Assembly (NCBI RefSeq): GCF_001423745.1 | Contig: NZ_LMPC01000001.1 | Location: forward strand, 497,923 to 561,922 | Reading direction: 5' to 3' | DNA: 64,000 nucleotides | Source of the DNA: Arthrobacter sp. Leaf337 | Lineage (GTDB): Bacteria > Actinomycetota > Actinomycetes > Actinomycetales > Micrococcaceae | Part shown: piece after piece, positions 42,823-54,139 of the stretch | Position numbering within the stretch: position 1 is the stretch's first letter | Layout: each line of letters begins with the position of its first letter | The notes under the pieces: model-generated | Told to the model about the DNA's origin: nothing | What the model saw: only the letters and a program-made list of their open reading frames with translations | Database searches by the model: none | Program-made: the position numbers and the translations under genes

Positions 42823-44751
42823 TTGGGAAGATCAGCTAGTGCATCCATCAGGCGCCACCGCATCCTGGCCCTGTCGCTCGCCGCAGCAGTCGGCACCCTG
42901 GCCTTCGCCAGTTCACCGGTCTTCGCCATGACCGAAGCCGGGGACGGGTCGGCACCCGCGCCAGCCGCGGTCCAGAGTTCTCCGGTGCAGGACGTGGCCG
43001 CCGGCGAGGCCTATACGAAGTTCATCGTGGACTACAAGGAGAGTGCGGCGAATGCCACACCGAACGGCCGCGCCAACGCCTGGGGCAAGGCCGCCAAGTC
43101 ACAGGGCGTGACAGTGAAGGAAGTCCGCACCCTGGCCACCGGCGGAACGCTGATCGAGGCGGACAAGGCCCTGTCCGGGCAGGCCGCCGAGGACTTCATG
43201 GCCGAAATTGCCGCGTCGGGCTCAGTCGAATCCGTCGAGCCTGACGCCCGGATGACCGTGGCGCTCACGCCCAACGATCCGCGGTACGGCGAACAGTGGG
43301 ACTTCACCGCCACGAACGGCATGCGGATTCCCGGAGCGTGGGACGTTGCAACCGGAACCGGTGTGACGGTGGCCGTAATCGACACCGGCATCACCGCCCA
43401 CCCCGACCTGGATGCGAATGTGCTCCCCGGTTATGACTTTGTCTCGGACGCCACCGCGGCACGGGACGGGAACGGACGGGACGCCTCCGCCCAGGACCAG
43501 GGCGACTGGTACGCCGCCGGCGAGTGCGGCCAGACGACGGCCGGCAACAGTTCCTGGCACGGAACGCACGTCGCCGGCACCGTGGCCGCGGTGACGGGCA
43601 ACGCCACCGGAGTGGCGGGCGTCGCTCCTAACGCCAAAGTGGTGCCGGTCCGTGTGCTGGCAAAGTGCGGCGGTTCCCTCTCTGACATTGCCGATGCAAT
43701 CATCTGGTCTGCAGGCGGCACCGTCTCGGGCATCCCGGCCAACGCCAACCCCGCCAAGGTCATCAACATGAGCCTGGGTGGTTCCGGCGCCTGCGGCAGC
43801 ACCTACCAGGCCGCCATCGACTCGGCCGTCTCGCGCGGGGCCACGGTGGTGGTGGCGGCCGGAAACAGCAACCAGGATGCTTCCGGTTTCCGTCCCGCCA
43901 ACTGCAACAGCGTTGTGAGCGTGGCTGCAAGCAATCCGAGCGGCACCCTCTCCTACTACTCCAACTACGGCGCTTCGGTTGACCTGACAGCGCCGGGCGG
44001 CGACGTCAGGGTTACCGGCGGAGGAATCCTCTCCACCATCAACACCGGCACCACCACACCGTCCTCCGCGGGCTACGCCAACTACCAGGGCACGTCCATG
44101 GCCGCTCCGCACGTGGCCGGGCTCGCCGCGCTGATGAAATCCAAGACGTCCTCGCTCACCCCGGCCCAGGTTGAATCCACCCTCAAGCAGGGAACCCGGG
44201 CCATGCCGGGCGGCTGCACCACCGGCTGCGGCGCGGGACTCTCGGACGCGACCAAGACCATGGGCCTGCTGGGCGGTACCACTCCCCCGCCGTCGGGCAA
44301 CCTCCTGCTGAACCCGGGTTTCGAAGAGGGCGCAGTGTCCTGGACCTCCGACCACGCCGACACGTTTGAGACCGGCACGAATGCCCGGACGGGTTCCCGT
44401 TTCGCGGGACTCAACGGCTGGGGCCAGGCAACCTCCTACAAGCTCGACCAGGCATTCGCCGTCCCTTCCACCGTGTCTGCCGCGTCGCTGTCCTTTTACC
44501 TGAAAGTACAGTCGGACGAAACGACAGCCAGTTCGGCCTATGACACCCTGAAAGTCCAAGTGATCAGCGGCGGCACCACCACCACGCTGGCCACGTACTC
44601 CAACCTCAACGAGTCCACCGGCTATGTCCAGAAGCAGCTTGATCTTTCCGCCTACAAGGGGACGAGCGTGACCCTGCGCTTCCTGGGCGTCGAGGATTCA
44701 ACGCTGTCGACGTATTTCTTCCTTGATGACACGTCGGTGACCACCTCCTAG
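42823..44751 (+). CDS. Secreted subtilisin-like serine protease (S8)
   Basis: A 642-residue exported protease. Signal peptide at about residues 1-36 (basic N-terminus, hydrophobic LALSLAAAVGTLAF, cleavage after VFA). An I9-type propeptide spans about 60-148. Catalytic residues are Asp187 (VIDTG), His246 (HGTHVAG) and Ser425 (GTSMAAPH). The last 150 residues form a beta-rich domain beginning NLLLNPGFEEG, like carbohydrate-binding or P-domain modules. The start is a TTG preceded by a purine-rich stretch. The upstream 217 bp are AT-rich and hold TTGAC/GTCAA at 42685-42701, a possible regulatory palindrome. Confidence 0.9.
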   Translation: MGRSASASIRRHRILALSLAAAVGTLAFASSPVFAMTEAGDGSAPAPAAVQSSPVQDVAAGEAYTKFIVDYKESAANATPNGRANAWGKAAKSQGVTVKEVRTLATGGTLIEADKALSGQAAEDFMAEIAASGSVESVEPDARMTVALTPNDPRYGEQWDFTATNGMRIPGAWDVATGTGVTVAVIDTGITAHPDLDANVLPGYDFVSDATAARDGNGRDASAQDQGDWYAAGECGQTTAGNSSWHGTHVAGTVAAVTGNATGVAGVAPNAKVVPVRVLAKCGGSLSDIADAIIWSAGGTVSGIPANANPAKVINMSLGGSGACGSTYQAAIDSAVSRGATVVVAAGNSNQDASGFRPANCNSVVSVAASNPSGTLSYYSNYGASVDLTAPGGDVRVTGGGILSTINTGTTTPSSAGYANYQGTSMAAPHVAGLAALMKSKTSSLTPAQVESTLKQGTRAMPGGCTTGCGAGLSDATKTMGLLGGTTPPPSGNLLLNPGFEEGAVSWTSDHADTFETGTNARTGSRFAGLNGWGQATSYKLDQAFAVPSTVSAASLSFYLKVQSDETTASSAYDTLKVQVISGGTTTTLATYSNLNESTGYVQKQLDLSAYKGTSVTLRFLGVEDSTLSTYFFLDDTSVTTS

Positions 44752-44973
44752 CCCCCACCCGGGAACCAGTAGTGAGGGAACCGCCGGCTGCGCAATCTTG
44801 CGCCGCCGGCGGTTCCTGCGTGACATACCCCGGACTGGCCGTCTGGTACTGCCGTCAGACGCCGATAACGAACTCCGGGGACAAGTCCCCATCGCGTGGC
44901 GTCGGATCATGGAATAGTTTGAACTGACGCATCGCAGGCGGGTATCACCGGCAGGAACAATTTGGGGGAAACT

Positions 44974-45156
44974 ATGGCGCCAGGCTTTTACGGTGCTGAC
45001 ATCGAACAGCTTCGGGCACGGTCAACTCGCCTTCGAGCCGGGACCCGGCACGCGATTGACCCGCCGGGCGCTGGGGCTGGCGGACCTGCCCGACGACCAC
45101 GACCTGGTCCGGGCCGGTGTCGGCACCCTGAACGTCAGGGATACCGCCTCGGTTGA
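44974..45156 (+). pseudogene. Remnant of a WXG100 (ESX) gene start, fused out of frame
   Basis: ATG 44974, with GGGGGA upstream, begins MAPGFYGADIEQLRA, the exact style of actinobacterial WXG100 secreted proteins. After about 16 residues the frame loses all such character and continues as Arg/Pro-rich sequence to 45156 with no WXG motif. The next gene overlaps it in a different frame. The simplest reading is a deletion joining the start of an esx-type gene to a downstream gene. Confidence 0.55.
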
Positions 45157-45613
45157 TGGTGAGAAGATCAGCCTTCACGGCCCCGCCCGCCACCTCGCCC
45201 GGGTCTTCAGCTCCGCAACGCCGTGGTTCGACATCACCAGGGTTGGGCCGGACGCGGTGGCGCCGGCTTACATAGCAGACTCCCCGGTTGGCCGGGTGGC
45301 ACTCTTCCTGCGTCCCCTGAGTGAGTACGTGTGCCTGCCAATGAATGAAGGCGCGGCCATCATGGACATGGTGGAGGCCACCATTAACGACGCCGTCGCG
45401 GAAGCCACTGCGCCGTCCGGCGGGATCGTAACCTCCCGCCGCTACGACGGCGCGGCTGAGCCTGCCATCGCAAACATTAAGGTTCTCGAAAACGGTGTCC
45501 TCCAGCTGGCCGCACCGCCGCTCGACGACAGCGGGCAGCTGACGGTGAGGGATCTTGCGGCCGGGGAACAGCCCGGGGCGGCAGTCCGCGCGCTCCTGTC
45601 GGTGCCGGCATGA
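44993..45613 (+). CDS. Hypothetical protein behind the WXG100 remnant
   Basis: A frame of up to 206 residues whose first codons lie inside the WXG100 remnant; the native N-terminus is probably lost, with authentic-looking sequence from about residue 10 (GQLAFEPGPG). It has a predicted alpha/beta domain including RVFSSATPWFDITRVG near 70. It has no signal peptide and no motif I recognise. In related genomes such genes follow WXG100 genes, so a type VII secretion link is possible. Confidence 0.5.
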   Translation: MLTSNSFGHGQLAFEPGPGTRLTRRALGLADLPDDHDLVRAGVGTLNVRDTASVDGEKISLHGPARHLARVFSSATPWFDITRVGPDAVAPAYIADSPVGRVALFLRPLSEYVCLPMNEGAAIMDMVEATINDAVAEATAPSGGIVTSRRYDGAAEPAIANIKVLENGVLQLAAPPLDDSGQLTVRDLAAGEQPGAAVRALLSVPA

Positions 45614-46110
45614 CCGGCATGGCCACGGATCCCCGTGCGACGGCCTTCGGCCTCGCCCAGCGCCGGTCCTGGGTTTTCTCCGCCTGGTGGTATCCCGCAG
45701 TGCTTGCGATCTCGGGAGCAGTGCACGCCGGACTCGCACTGGTCCTTGGGCAAAGCCCGGAACTGGGACTCTTTATGGCAATCCTCGGTGCAGTCTTCGC
45801 GTCCTTGGGTTGGGTCGTCACAGTGTGGCCGCGGTTTACGCGCAAGGCTCCAAAGCCTGCTTCGGACATCCCCCGGGTGGAGCAGGGAATCCGGATCACG
45901 CCCGGCATGATACGGACCTTCCTGATCGCCGGCGCATTGGGCATTGCTGCCCTTGTGCTGTTCACTCCCAAGGGCGGCTGGCCGGAGACGCTACCCATCC
46001 TGGGCATGCTCATGACGCTGCCGCTGGGCGTGGCCGCAGGGCTGGCATATACCCGCCGGCTCATGACGAACAGTGCCGAACTGTACGCCCGGTGGCTGGA
46101 ACGCCGCTGA
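45610..46110 (+). CDS. Four-span membrane protein, unknown
   Basis: A 166-residue protein with four hydrophobic segments (about 25-45, 52-72, 100-120, 128-148). It overlaps the preceding gene by 4 bp, so the two are coupled. It is Arg-rich at the end of the last loop. Possibly a membrane partner of the damaged ESX-linked locus; no family recognised. Confidence 0.65.
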   Translation: MTGMATDPRATAFGLAQRRSWVFSAWWYPAVLAISGAVHAGLALVLGQSPELGLFMAILGAVFASLGWVVTVWPRFTRKAPKPASDIPRVEQGIRITPGMIRTFLIAGALGIAALVLFTPKGGWPETLPILGMLMTLPLGVAAGLAYTRRLMTNSAELYARWLERR

Positions 46111-46128
46111 GGCCGCCCGGCGCACCGG

Positions 46129-47988
46129 TCAGATGCCCTCGGCTTCGTCCACGGTGAGCTGGGATTCGAACATCCGGAAATACCGGCCCCGGAGGGCCAC
46201 GAGCTCGCGGTGCGTACCCTGTTCCACGATCCGGCCGTCCTCCAGCATGTACACGATGTCAGCCTTCTCGATGGTGGCGAGCCGGTGGCTGATTGCGATG
46301 ATGGTGCTGCTGCGGTCGGCGAAAAGCCTGGTGAAGATCCGGTGCTCGGCGAGGGCGTCAATCGCCGACGTCGGTTCGTCCATCACCATGAAGGACGCGT
46401 TCCGGTAGAAGTTCCGGGCCATCGCCAGCCGCTGCCACTGGCCGCCGCTCAAACCGCTTCCCTTCCGGCCCCGCGGATCCTCCATCCAGTTGCTGACGTG
46501 GTTGTCCAGGCCGTTCGGCAGTTTATTGATGAACTCGAGGGCCTCGGCGTCGGACGCCGCCCGCCGGATCCGGTGTTCGTCCCGCGGCGAATCTATGTCA
46601 CCAAAGAGAATGTTCTCTGCTGCCGTGGCGAACTCATACTTGAGGAATTCCTGGCTGAGGACCGCGAGATGGCGGTGCCAGGACTTGACGTCGACGGCGG
46701 CGAGGTCGACGCCGTCGAGCAATACCTGGCCGGAATCGGGGTGGTAAAGTCCCGCCAGAATCCGGATCAGCGTTGACTTCCCGGCACCGTTCTCCCCCAC
46801 GATGGCGATGTGCTGGCCCTCGCGGATGGTCATGCTGATGCCGCGTATCACTTCAATGTCGCTGCCTGTGTAGGTGAACCGGATATCCCGCAGCTCCACG
46901 GTTTTCGGAGCCTGCAGCAGCGGCGGGGCGTGGTCCGTGTGCACAGGCATTGCCATGAAGAGTTCGTAGTCTTTGAGGTTCGCCAGGTCCTCGTCGATGG
47001 AGCTCAACGAGGATACGAGGTTGTTGGCCGTGGACAGCGCCCTGCTGACAATCTGCTGGACGTAAAGGAACTGCCCCACCGGCTGGGCGCGGGCGATGAT
47101 CTGGCCCACCACCCAGATCAGCGAAACAACCTCGGCGCCGTACTGCAGGGCGTCCGCCGCCAACTGCTTGGGGATATAGCGCTTCTGGAAGTCGAGCCGC
47201 CGTTTCTCATCGGCGTCCCGGAGCAGGGAGCGAAGCCCCATGAGGTACCCGACGATTCCGTACAGGCGCATCTCGGCAATGTGCTGCGGACGCAGGAGGT
47301 TTGTTTCAATCATCCGGCGTTGCCGCCGGGAGTCCACCTGCGTGTTCCAGTGGGCAATCTGTTCACGGGAGAGTTTGAACTGCAGGTAGACGCTCGGGAC
47401 GATGGCCACCAGGACAATCACGGCGATCCACCAGCTGACCAGCAGGAGCGCCCCGACGGCCAGGATCACCGAGACCAGCTGCGTGAAGATCGCGGCGATC
47501 CGGTCAAGGACCCGGGCATAGGAATCGGAAAACCGCTTGGCGCGGTCGTACAGGTCCACCGTTTCCTTGTCGTCGTACCGCCAGAACTCGAGTGCCAGGA
47601 ACCGCTCGTACATAAGGTCCCCCACGATGGCACCCACCCTGAAGCTCATGAGCTGCTGGATATACCGGTCCACGCTGCTGAAGGCACCCCAGAACAGGCC
47701 CAGTGCGGCGGTGATGATGACATAGACAATCGCCTGCTGGCCGGCGGCGGCATCGCCGGCGTACGCGGCTGCCAGGGCGGTGGTGGTCAGCGCCGCAAAG
47801 TAAGTGGTGACCAGGGGCAGCAGTGCCGAGATGAGCGAGCCCACCACCTTCATCACGACGGCGGCAGGAGAGGCCCGGAAGCTGACCCGCAGCACCTGAG
47901 CCACGGCCCGCGCATAGGGCCTGAGGGCCAGCCGCCGCTGGGGTTCCCTTTTCGGGTTTAGTTCGGCGGGGTGGCGTGGTTCGGACAT
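46129..47988 (-). CDS. ABC exporter, fused permease and ATPase
   Basis: A 619-residue half-transporter with six membrane helices in the first 330 residues and an ATPase domain with Walker A GENGAGKST (near 400), signature LSGGQWQRLAMAR (near 513), Walker B FMVMDEPTS (near 532) and an H-loop AISHRLAT. It resembles type 1 exporters of lipids, drugs or peptides. It is encoded alone, so it probably works as a homodimer; the substrate cannot be told. The first 25 residues are a basic cytoplasmic leader. Confidence 0.9.
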   Translation of the reverse strand: MSEPRHPAELNPKREPQRRLALRPYARAVAQVLRVSFRASPAAVVMKVVGSLISALLPLVTTYFAALTTTALAAAYAGDAAAGQQAIVYVIITAALGLFWGAFSSVDRYIQQLMSFRVGAIVGDLMYERFLALEFWRYDDKETVDLYDRAKRFSDSYARVLDRIAAIFTQLVSVILAVGALLLVSWWIAVIVLVAIVPSVYLQFKLSREQIAHWNTQVDSRRQRRMIETNLLRPQHIAEMRLYGIVGYLMGLRSLLRDADEKRRLDFQKRYIPKQLAADALQYGAEVVSLIWVVGQIIARAQPVGQFLYVQQIVSRALSTANNLVSSLSSIDEDLANLKDYELFMAMPVHTDHAPPLLQAPKTVELRDIRFTYTGSDIEVIRGISMTIREGQHIAIVGENGAGKSTLIRILAGLYHPDSGQVLLDGVDLAAVDVKSWHRHLAVLSQEFLKYEFATAAENILFGDIDSPRDEHRIRRAASDAEALEFINKLPNGLDNHVSNWMEDPRGRKGSGLSGGQWQRLAMARNFYRNASFMVMDEPTSAIDALAEHRIFTRLFADRSSTIIAISHRLATIEKADIVYMLEDGRIVEQGTHRELVALRGRYFRMFESQLTVDEAEGI

Positions 47989-48029
47989 GGCTCCAGCCTA
48001 GTGTGGTGGGCTGATTGAGCTTGTCCCGC

Positions 48030-48078
48030 CCGGTGGTTGAGCTTGTCGAAATCCGGTTTCTACGAGCTCAACCACCGG
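48030..48078. repeat. Palindromic intergenic repeat (REP-like)
   Basis: CCGGTGGTTGAGCT (48030-48043) is inverted at 48065-48078 (AGCTCAACCACCGG), with TGTCGAAATCCGG in the loop. A partial extra copy, GATTGAGCTTGTC, lies at 48013-48025. Sequences of the form GGTTGAGCTTGTCGAAA are scattered in Arthrobacter genomes. It sits between the minus-strand guaB and exporter genes, where it may act as a terminator. Confidence 0.6.
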
Positions 48079-48089
48079 TGCGCCTGGGA

Positions 48090-49664
<1,575 letters not shown>

Positions 49665-49811
49665 TCATTACGGGACTGGCCTGTGCAGATGGTGGTGCGT
49701 TCGTGCGGAAGTATTGAATAAATTCTAGAACCTCGGCGGCGATCCCCATATTCCGCGGCGGTAATGTGAGGAACCGCACGCCCGGCTCCGCGCGGGCCCG
49801 GGCCTCTGGCG

Positions 49812-51875
49812 TCAGGTCCAGCCGGTGGCGGCCAGCAACCGCTGCTCGAACATGGGAATCATGCTCTGCACGTATGTCTTGGTGAGGTGGTTGTCATCCT
49901 TGTAGACGTATACATTACCCACCACCGCCGGACAGATTCCGTCCGCGCAGATGAAGTCGCTCAGGTCCATCAGGTGGAGCCTGTCCACCTTGCCGCGGTA
50001 GGCGTCCAGGGGCGACGAGTCCGCGAGCGATTCACTGAGGGGCGGATTGCACTCCTCCGCGGCGGCGCCCCTCTTCTGCACGCACTCCGGCATGTTGGAC
50101 CCAAACCGCGGGTTGTCCCGGACCCCCACGACGTCCATTCCGGCGTCGGTGAAAGGTTTGATGCCCTCGAGGTAGCCGGGAACTTCAGTTTCGAACGGCG
50201 CCTCTACGTGCGTCAGTGACGCCACGGTGAACACCGCGTCCGGCTTGTGCTCGAGCACATATTCCGCGCTGGCCTTGTTGAACGCATTGCATTCGGCGTC
50301 GCGCTCTGGGGATTCAGCACCGAATCGGCAGTTGCCCTTGAGCAGCGTGACCACTTCCCAGCCGTGTTCTTTGGCGATCGGGCCCAGCGCCGCCATGTAC
50401 TGCTGCGCGTGCGAATCGCCAAGCACCACGATCCGCTTGGTGACAACCTCGGGCTTGCTGTTCTGCAGGCAGCCGGAGAGCAGCGGATCGCTAGGCACAT
50501 TCCCGTCGGTGCAGAGGCCGTCAATATCCGCCCACTCGTTCTTCATGGCTGCCGGCGCCGGGATGATCTTCGCTTCGGGCGTCGGTTTGCCCATATTTTC
50601 GGGTGCCAGGGCGGCCGCACCGGGAGTCAGTTCCCTTGGCTGCGCGGCGGCCGCGGCTTCCTCTGCTGTCAGCTTGGTCTGCCAGAGGGAGACCGGCCCG
50701 GCGAGCAGCGCTCCGCACGCCACGATCACGACGGCGTTCCGCCAGATCCGCCGCTGGGGCCAGTGCCATTCGCGCAGGGGCTTTTCCACAAATCGCGTGG
50801 TGAGGCCGGCCATCACCACGGAGGCCGCCACGATAGCCAGGCCTTGGACGAGGTTGGGCGAGACAACTCCGGTGCCGGCGAGGGCGAGGACTAGCAGCGG
50901 CCAGTGCCAGAGGTACAGCGCGTAGGAGTTGTCGCCCAGCTTCACGAGGGGTTTCCAGGTCAGGAGTCGGTCCGCACCGAAGCGGCTGCCGCTCTGGCCG
51001 GCCACGATGATTGCCGCGGCCGCCAGCGTGGGCCACAGCGCCACAAACCCCGGGAAGGACCGGTCCACGGTCAGCAGGAGGCCGCAGAACACCATGGCCG
51101 CCACGCCGGCCCACCCCAGGATGACGCGAAGCAGCTTTCCCGGCTTCAGGTAAGGCAGGGCCAGGGCGAGGAGGGAGCCCAGCGCGAACTCCCACAGCCG
51201 GGTCCGGGTGTCGAAGTAGGCATAGGCCTGGTTCGTGGCGGTCTGGTCAATGGAATAGGCCAGCGACGCCGCGAAGATTACGCCGAAGGCAAGGGCCAGC
51301 AGCAGGCGGTAGCTGACCGCCGGCCGGCGCAGGACGCGGTGCAGTGCGGCTGTTCCGGCAAACACCAGGGGCCACAGGATAAAGACCTGCCCCTGAATGG
51401 AGAGTGACCAGAAATGCTGGAGCGGGCTCGCGCCCGAGTGGTCCTGGGCGTAGTAGTCAACCGCCGAGTCCGCGAGCAGCCAGTTCTGCCGGTAGAGCAG
51501 GGAGGCCCACGCCTGCTCCAGGACGTCCGGCCAGCGGCTTTGGGGAAGGATGGCCCACGTGCCCGTCAGGACACCGAGGATAACGACGACGGCGGCCGGC
51601 AGCAGCCGTTTGAACAGGTGCAGCCAGTGGCTGACCAGTTTGAGGGGGCTGCCGCTTTCCACTTTACGCACGAACGAGAGGGTGAGCAGGAACGCGGAGA
51701 TCAGCAGGAAGATGTCCACACCGCCGGACACCCGGCCCAGCCAGACGTGGTAGGTGACCACCATCAGGACGGCGAGTGCCCGGAGCCCCTGGACTTCTGG
51801 GCGGTACCCCTTCCCTGCTGCCTTGTGTGTGCTGTTCGTAGTGTTCGTCGGTTGCTTTGCGGGGGGCGTCGTCAT
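49812..51875 (-). CDS. Acyltransferase family 3 with SGNH domain (OafA/OatA-like), copy 1
   Basis: A 687-residue protein from ATG 51875. The first 370 residues hold about ten membrane helices of acyltransferase-3 (YRPEVQGLRALAVLMVV start, YHVWLGRVSGGVDIFLLISAF). A linker and an extracellular SGNH hydrolase-like domain follow, with GDSHAQQY near 505 and a DDNHLTKTY near 665. Such enzymes O-acetylate surface glycans or peptidoglycan. The longer frame to 52118 lies in the neighbouring gene and is not native. It starts 2 bp after the stop of the paralogue. Confidence 0.9.
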   Translation of the reverse strand: MTTPPAKQPTNTTNSTHKAAGKGYRPEVQGLRALAVLMVVTYHVWLGRVSGGVDIFLLISAFLLTLSFVRKVESGSPLKLVSHWLHLFKRLLPAAVVVILGVLTGTWAILPQSRWPDVLEQAWASLLYRQNWLLADSAVDYYAQDHSGASPLQHFWSLSIQGQVFILWPLVFAGTAALHRVLRRPAVSYRLLLALAFGVIFAASLAYSIDQTATNQAYAYFDTRTRLWEFALGSLLALALPYLKPGKLLRVILGWAGVAAMVFCGLLLTVDRSFPGFVALWPTLAAAAIIVAGQSGSRFGADRLLTWKPLVKLGDNSYALYLWHWPLLVLALAGTGVVSPNLVQGLAIVAASVVMAGLTTRFVEKPLREWHWPQRRIWRNAVVIVACGALLAGPVSLWQTKLTAEEAAAAAQPRELTPGAAALAPENMGKPTPEAKIIPAPAAMKNEWADIDGLCTDGNVPSDPLLSGCLQNSKPEVVTKRIVVLGDSHAQQYMAALGPIAKEHGWEVVTLLKGNCRFGAESPERDAECNAFNKASAEYVLEHKPDAVFTVASLTHVEAPFETEVPGYLEGIKPFTDAGMDVVGVRDNPRFGSNMPECVQKRGAAAEECNPPLSESLADSSPLDAYRGKVDRLHLMDLSDFICADGICPAVVGNVYVYKDDNHLTKTYVQSMIPMFEQRLLAATGWT

Positions 51876-51877
51876 TC

Positions 51878-53926
51878 TTAGTTCCAGCCGGTTGCTGCCA
51901 GAAACTCCTTCTCGAAGTAGGGGGTGATGCTGTCCATGTACGTTTTGGTGACGTGGTTGTCGTCTTTGTAGACCATGACGTTGCCGATGACCGCCGGGCA
52001 TGTGTCGTCCGGGCAGAAGAACCGGGTGAAGTCGAGGAACTTCGTGGCGGGCACCTGTCCCGCTATTTCCGCGGCGGGGGACGCCGGCTGATAGCTCTCG
52101 GCCGTCTTGGCGGCGCACGCCGCATAGTCGTCCTGGTGCTGCTCCAGGCAGTCCGGAACGGCCTCGGGCATGCGGGGCGTGTCGCGGAGCGCGACGACGG
52201 GAATCCCGGCGTCGTTGATTTCCTTAATCTCCGGAAGCCACGCGGGGTCCATGAATTCCGTCTTGTTCGGGTTCGGGTCCGTCCGCGTGCTGGTGGTGAC
52301 CACAAGGTCCGGCTTCATCTCCAGGAGCTTCTTCTGGGTCTCCTTGTTGAAGTCGACGCACCCGTCGGAAAGCTCAGGCGCGTCGGTCTCCGTCACCGGG
52401 CAGTAGCCCTTGGTGATGGCTTCCACTTTCCAGCCGTATTTGTCTGCAAGGTTCAGCAAAGGCGTGGACCAGACGTGGGCGTGGGAGTTGCCGATGACCA
52501 TGATGGTTTTGTCTGCGTCGTCTTTGCCGTTGGAGCAGACGTTGATGAGTTCGGCGTCGTTGGTGGTGCAGCCGCCTTGGAATTTCGGCCATTCCTCGGC
52601 CACGGTCGTGAGGCTGGGATGCAGCGGAGCGGACTTGTCGGCGGCATCTACGTACTCGGGGTCCAGCACCCGTGCCCCCGGGTTGTTGGCCCACGCCTGG
52701 CTGGCGGCGGCGGCCGTGGCGCTGGTGATTTGGAACTGCCACCCGGCGAGCGGAACGGCGGCAGTGGCTACCGCGGCGGCGACGGCGATGACTGCCCGGC
52801 GACGCTTGACCTCGGGCCATTTCCACTCACGCCACGGTTTCTCGATGAACCTGGTGGTGAGGTAGGCAAGGCCCATCGACACGACGATGATGAGGGCCCC
52901 GGACAGCGGCCCGGCGTGGTCCCGGCCGGTGGCGGCAAGTGCGATGACAAGGACGGGCCAGTGCCACAGGTACAGGGCATAGGAGTTGTCCCCGAGGCGG
53001 ACAAGCGGCCCGGCGCTCAGGATCCTGTCAACACCGAACCTGCTGCCGGTTTGCCCGGCAGCGATGACGCAGGCAGCAGCGAGCGTGGGCCACAGGGCGG
53101 CCACTCCGGGAAAGGCCGCCTGGACGTTGAGCAGGATGCCGCAGCTCAGCATTGCAGCGATACCGAACCAGCCAAGGGCGATGCGTCCGGCCCGGGGAAT
53201 CCGGAGGCCGGGCAGGATGAGAGCCACCAGCGTGCCCAGGGCGAATTCCCACAGCCGCGCCCCGGTATCGAAATAGGCCTGGGCCTGGTTGGTGACAGTG
53301 AAGATGATCGAGTAGACCAGCGACACCAGGAATATTGCGGCAAAGATGTAGCACAGCAGGATGCGGTAGTGCAGCCGGTACCGTTTGGCCACGAGCGCTG
53401 CGGCGGCAAAGATCAGCGGCCAGAGGATGAAGACCTGCCCCTGGATGGAGAGGGACCAGAAGTGCTGGAACGGGCTGGCCAGGCTGTGGTCGGTGGCGTA
53501 GTAATCGGTGGCCTGCGACTGCAGGAGCCAGTTCTCCACATAGAAAAGGGAGGCCCAGCCCTGGGCGATGATATCCAGCCAGCGCGTGCGTGGCAGGAGG
53601 ATGAAGCTCGCGGCGAGGACAGCGACCAGGACGGTGACCGCCGCAGGCAAGAGGCGCCGGAACAGGTGCAGCCAGTGCCTGAACAGCGCCATCGGCCGCC
53701 CCTGCTCGTACCGGCCCACAAACTGCAGCGTCATCAGGAAGGCCGAGATCAGCAGGAACACGTCCACGCCGCCGGATACCCGCCCGAACCAGACGTGATA
53801 GCTAACAACCATCAGCACAGCCAAGGATCGCAGGCCCTGAATTTCAGGCCGGAACTTTGATTTTCGGCTCGGTTCAGCTCCGGCGCCACTGCGGCGCGGC
53901 GAGGCTAGGGCTCTCGCCACAGACAT
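51878..53926 (-). CDS. Acyltransferase family 3 with SGNH domain, copy 2
   Basis: A 682-residue paralogue of the next gene with the same two-part layout: the membrane acyltransferase starts at FRPEIQGLRSLAVLMVV (about residue 27), and the SGNH domain has GNSHAHVW near 478 (Asn in place of the Asp of copy 1) and DDNHVTKTY near 660. The two genes are separated by 2 bp and were probably produced by tandem duplication. Possibly they acetylate different positions of one polymer. Confidence 0.9.
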   Translation of the reverse strand: MSVARALASPRRSGAGAEPSRKSKFRPEIQGLRSLAVLMVVSYHVWFGRVSGGVDVFLLISAFLMTLQFVGRYEQGRPMALFRHWLHLFRRLLPAAVTVLVAVLAASFILLPRTRWLDIIAQGWASLFYVENWLLQSQATDYYATDHSLASPFQHFWSLSIQGQVFILWPLIFAAAALVAKRYRLHYRILLCYIFAAIFLVSLVYSIIFTVTNQAQAYFDTGARLWEFALGTLVALILPGLRIPRAGRIALGWFGIAAMLSCGILLNVQAAFPGVAALWPTLAAACVIAAGQTGSRFGVDRILSAGPLVRLGDNSYALYLWHWPVLVIALAATGRDHAGPLSGALIIVVSMGLAYLTTRFIEKPWREWKWPEVKRRRAVIAVAAAVATAAVPLAGWQFQITSATAAAASQAWANNPGARVLDPEYVDAADKSAPLHPSLTTVAEEWPKFQGGCTTNDAELINVCSNGKDDADKTIMVIGNSHAHVWSTPLLNLADKYGWKVEAITKGYCPVTETDAPELSDGCVDFNKETQKKLLEMKPDLVVTTSTRTDPNPNKTEFMDPAWLPEIKEINDAGIPVVALRDTPRMPEAVPDCLEQHQDDYAACAAKTAESYQPASPAAEIAGQVPATKFLDFTRFFCPDDTCPAVIGNVMVYKDDNHVTKTYMDSITPYFEKEFLAATGWN

Positions 53927-54139
53927 AGAAAACCCCTCAAGCGGATAGCCAAAGCATCCATGTTACCGATTCGTAACTTTCATCGCCAATCGCCGAAGCA
54001 GGCGAAAAGGACCCCCGCCTTCCATTAAGGCACTCCAAGCTGGGAGTTTCCAGAGGAAGGCGCCTTCGGATGACGGCCGGGAAACTAGGCTGGTGACGAG
54101 GCGGGATGCTGGAACCCGGAAACGCGAGGAGTGGCAATA

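Noticed and set aside
51857..53860. Long plus-strand frame of 667 residues
   Set aside because: It is antisense to the second acyltransferase gene and has no domain.
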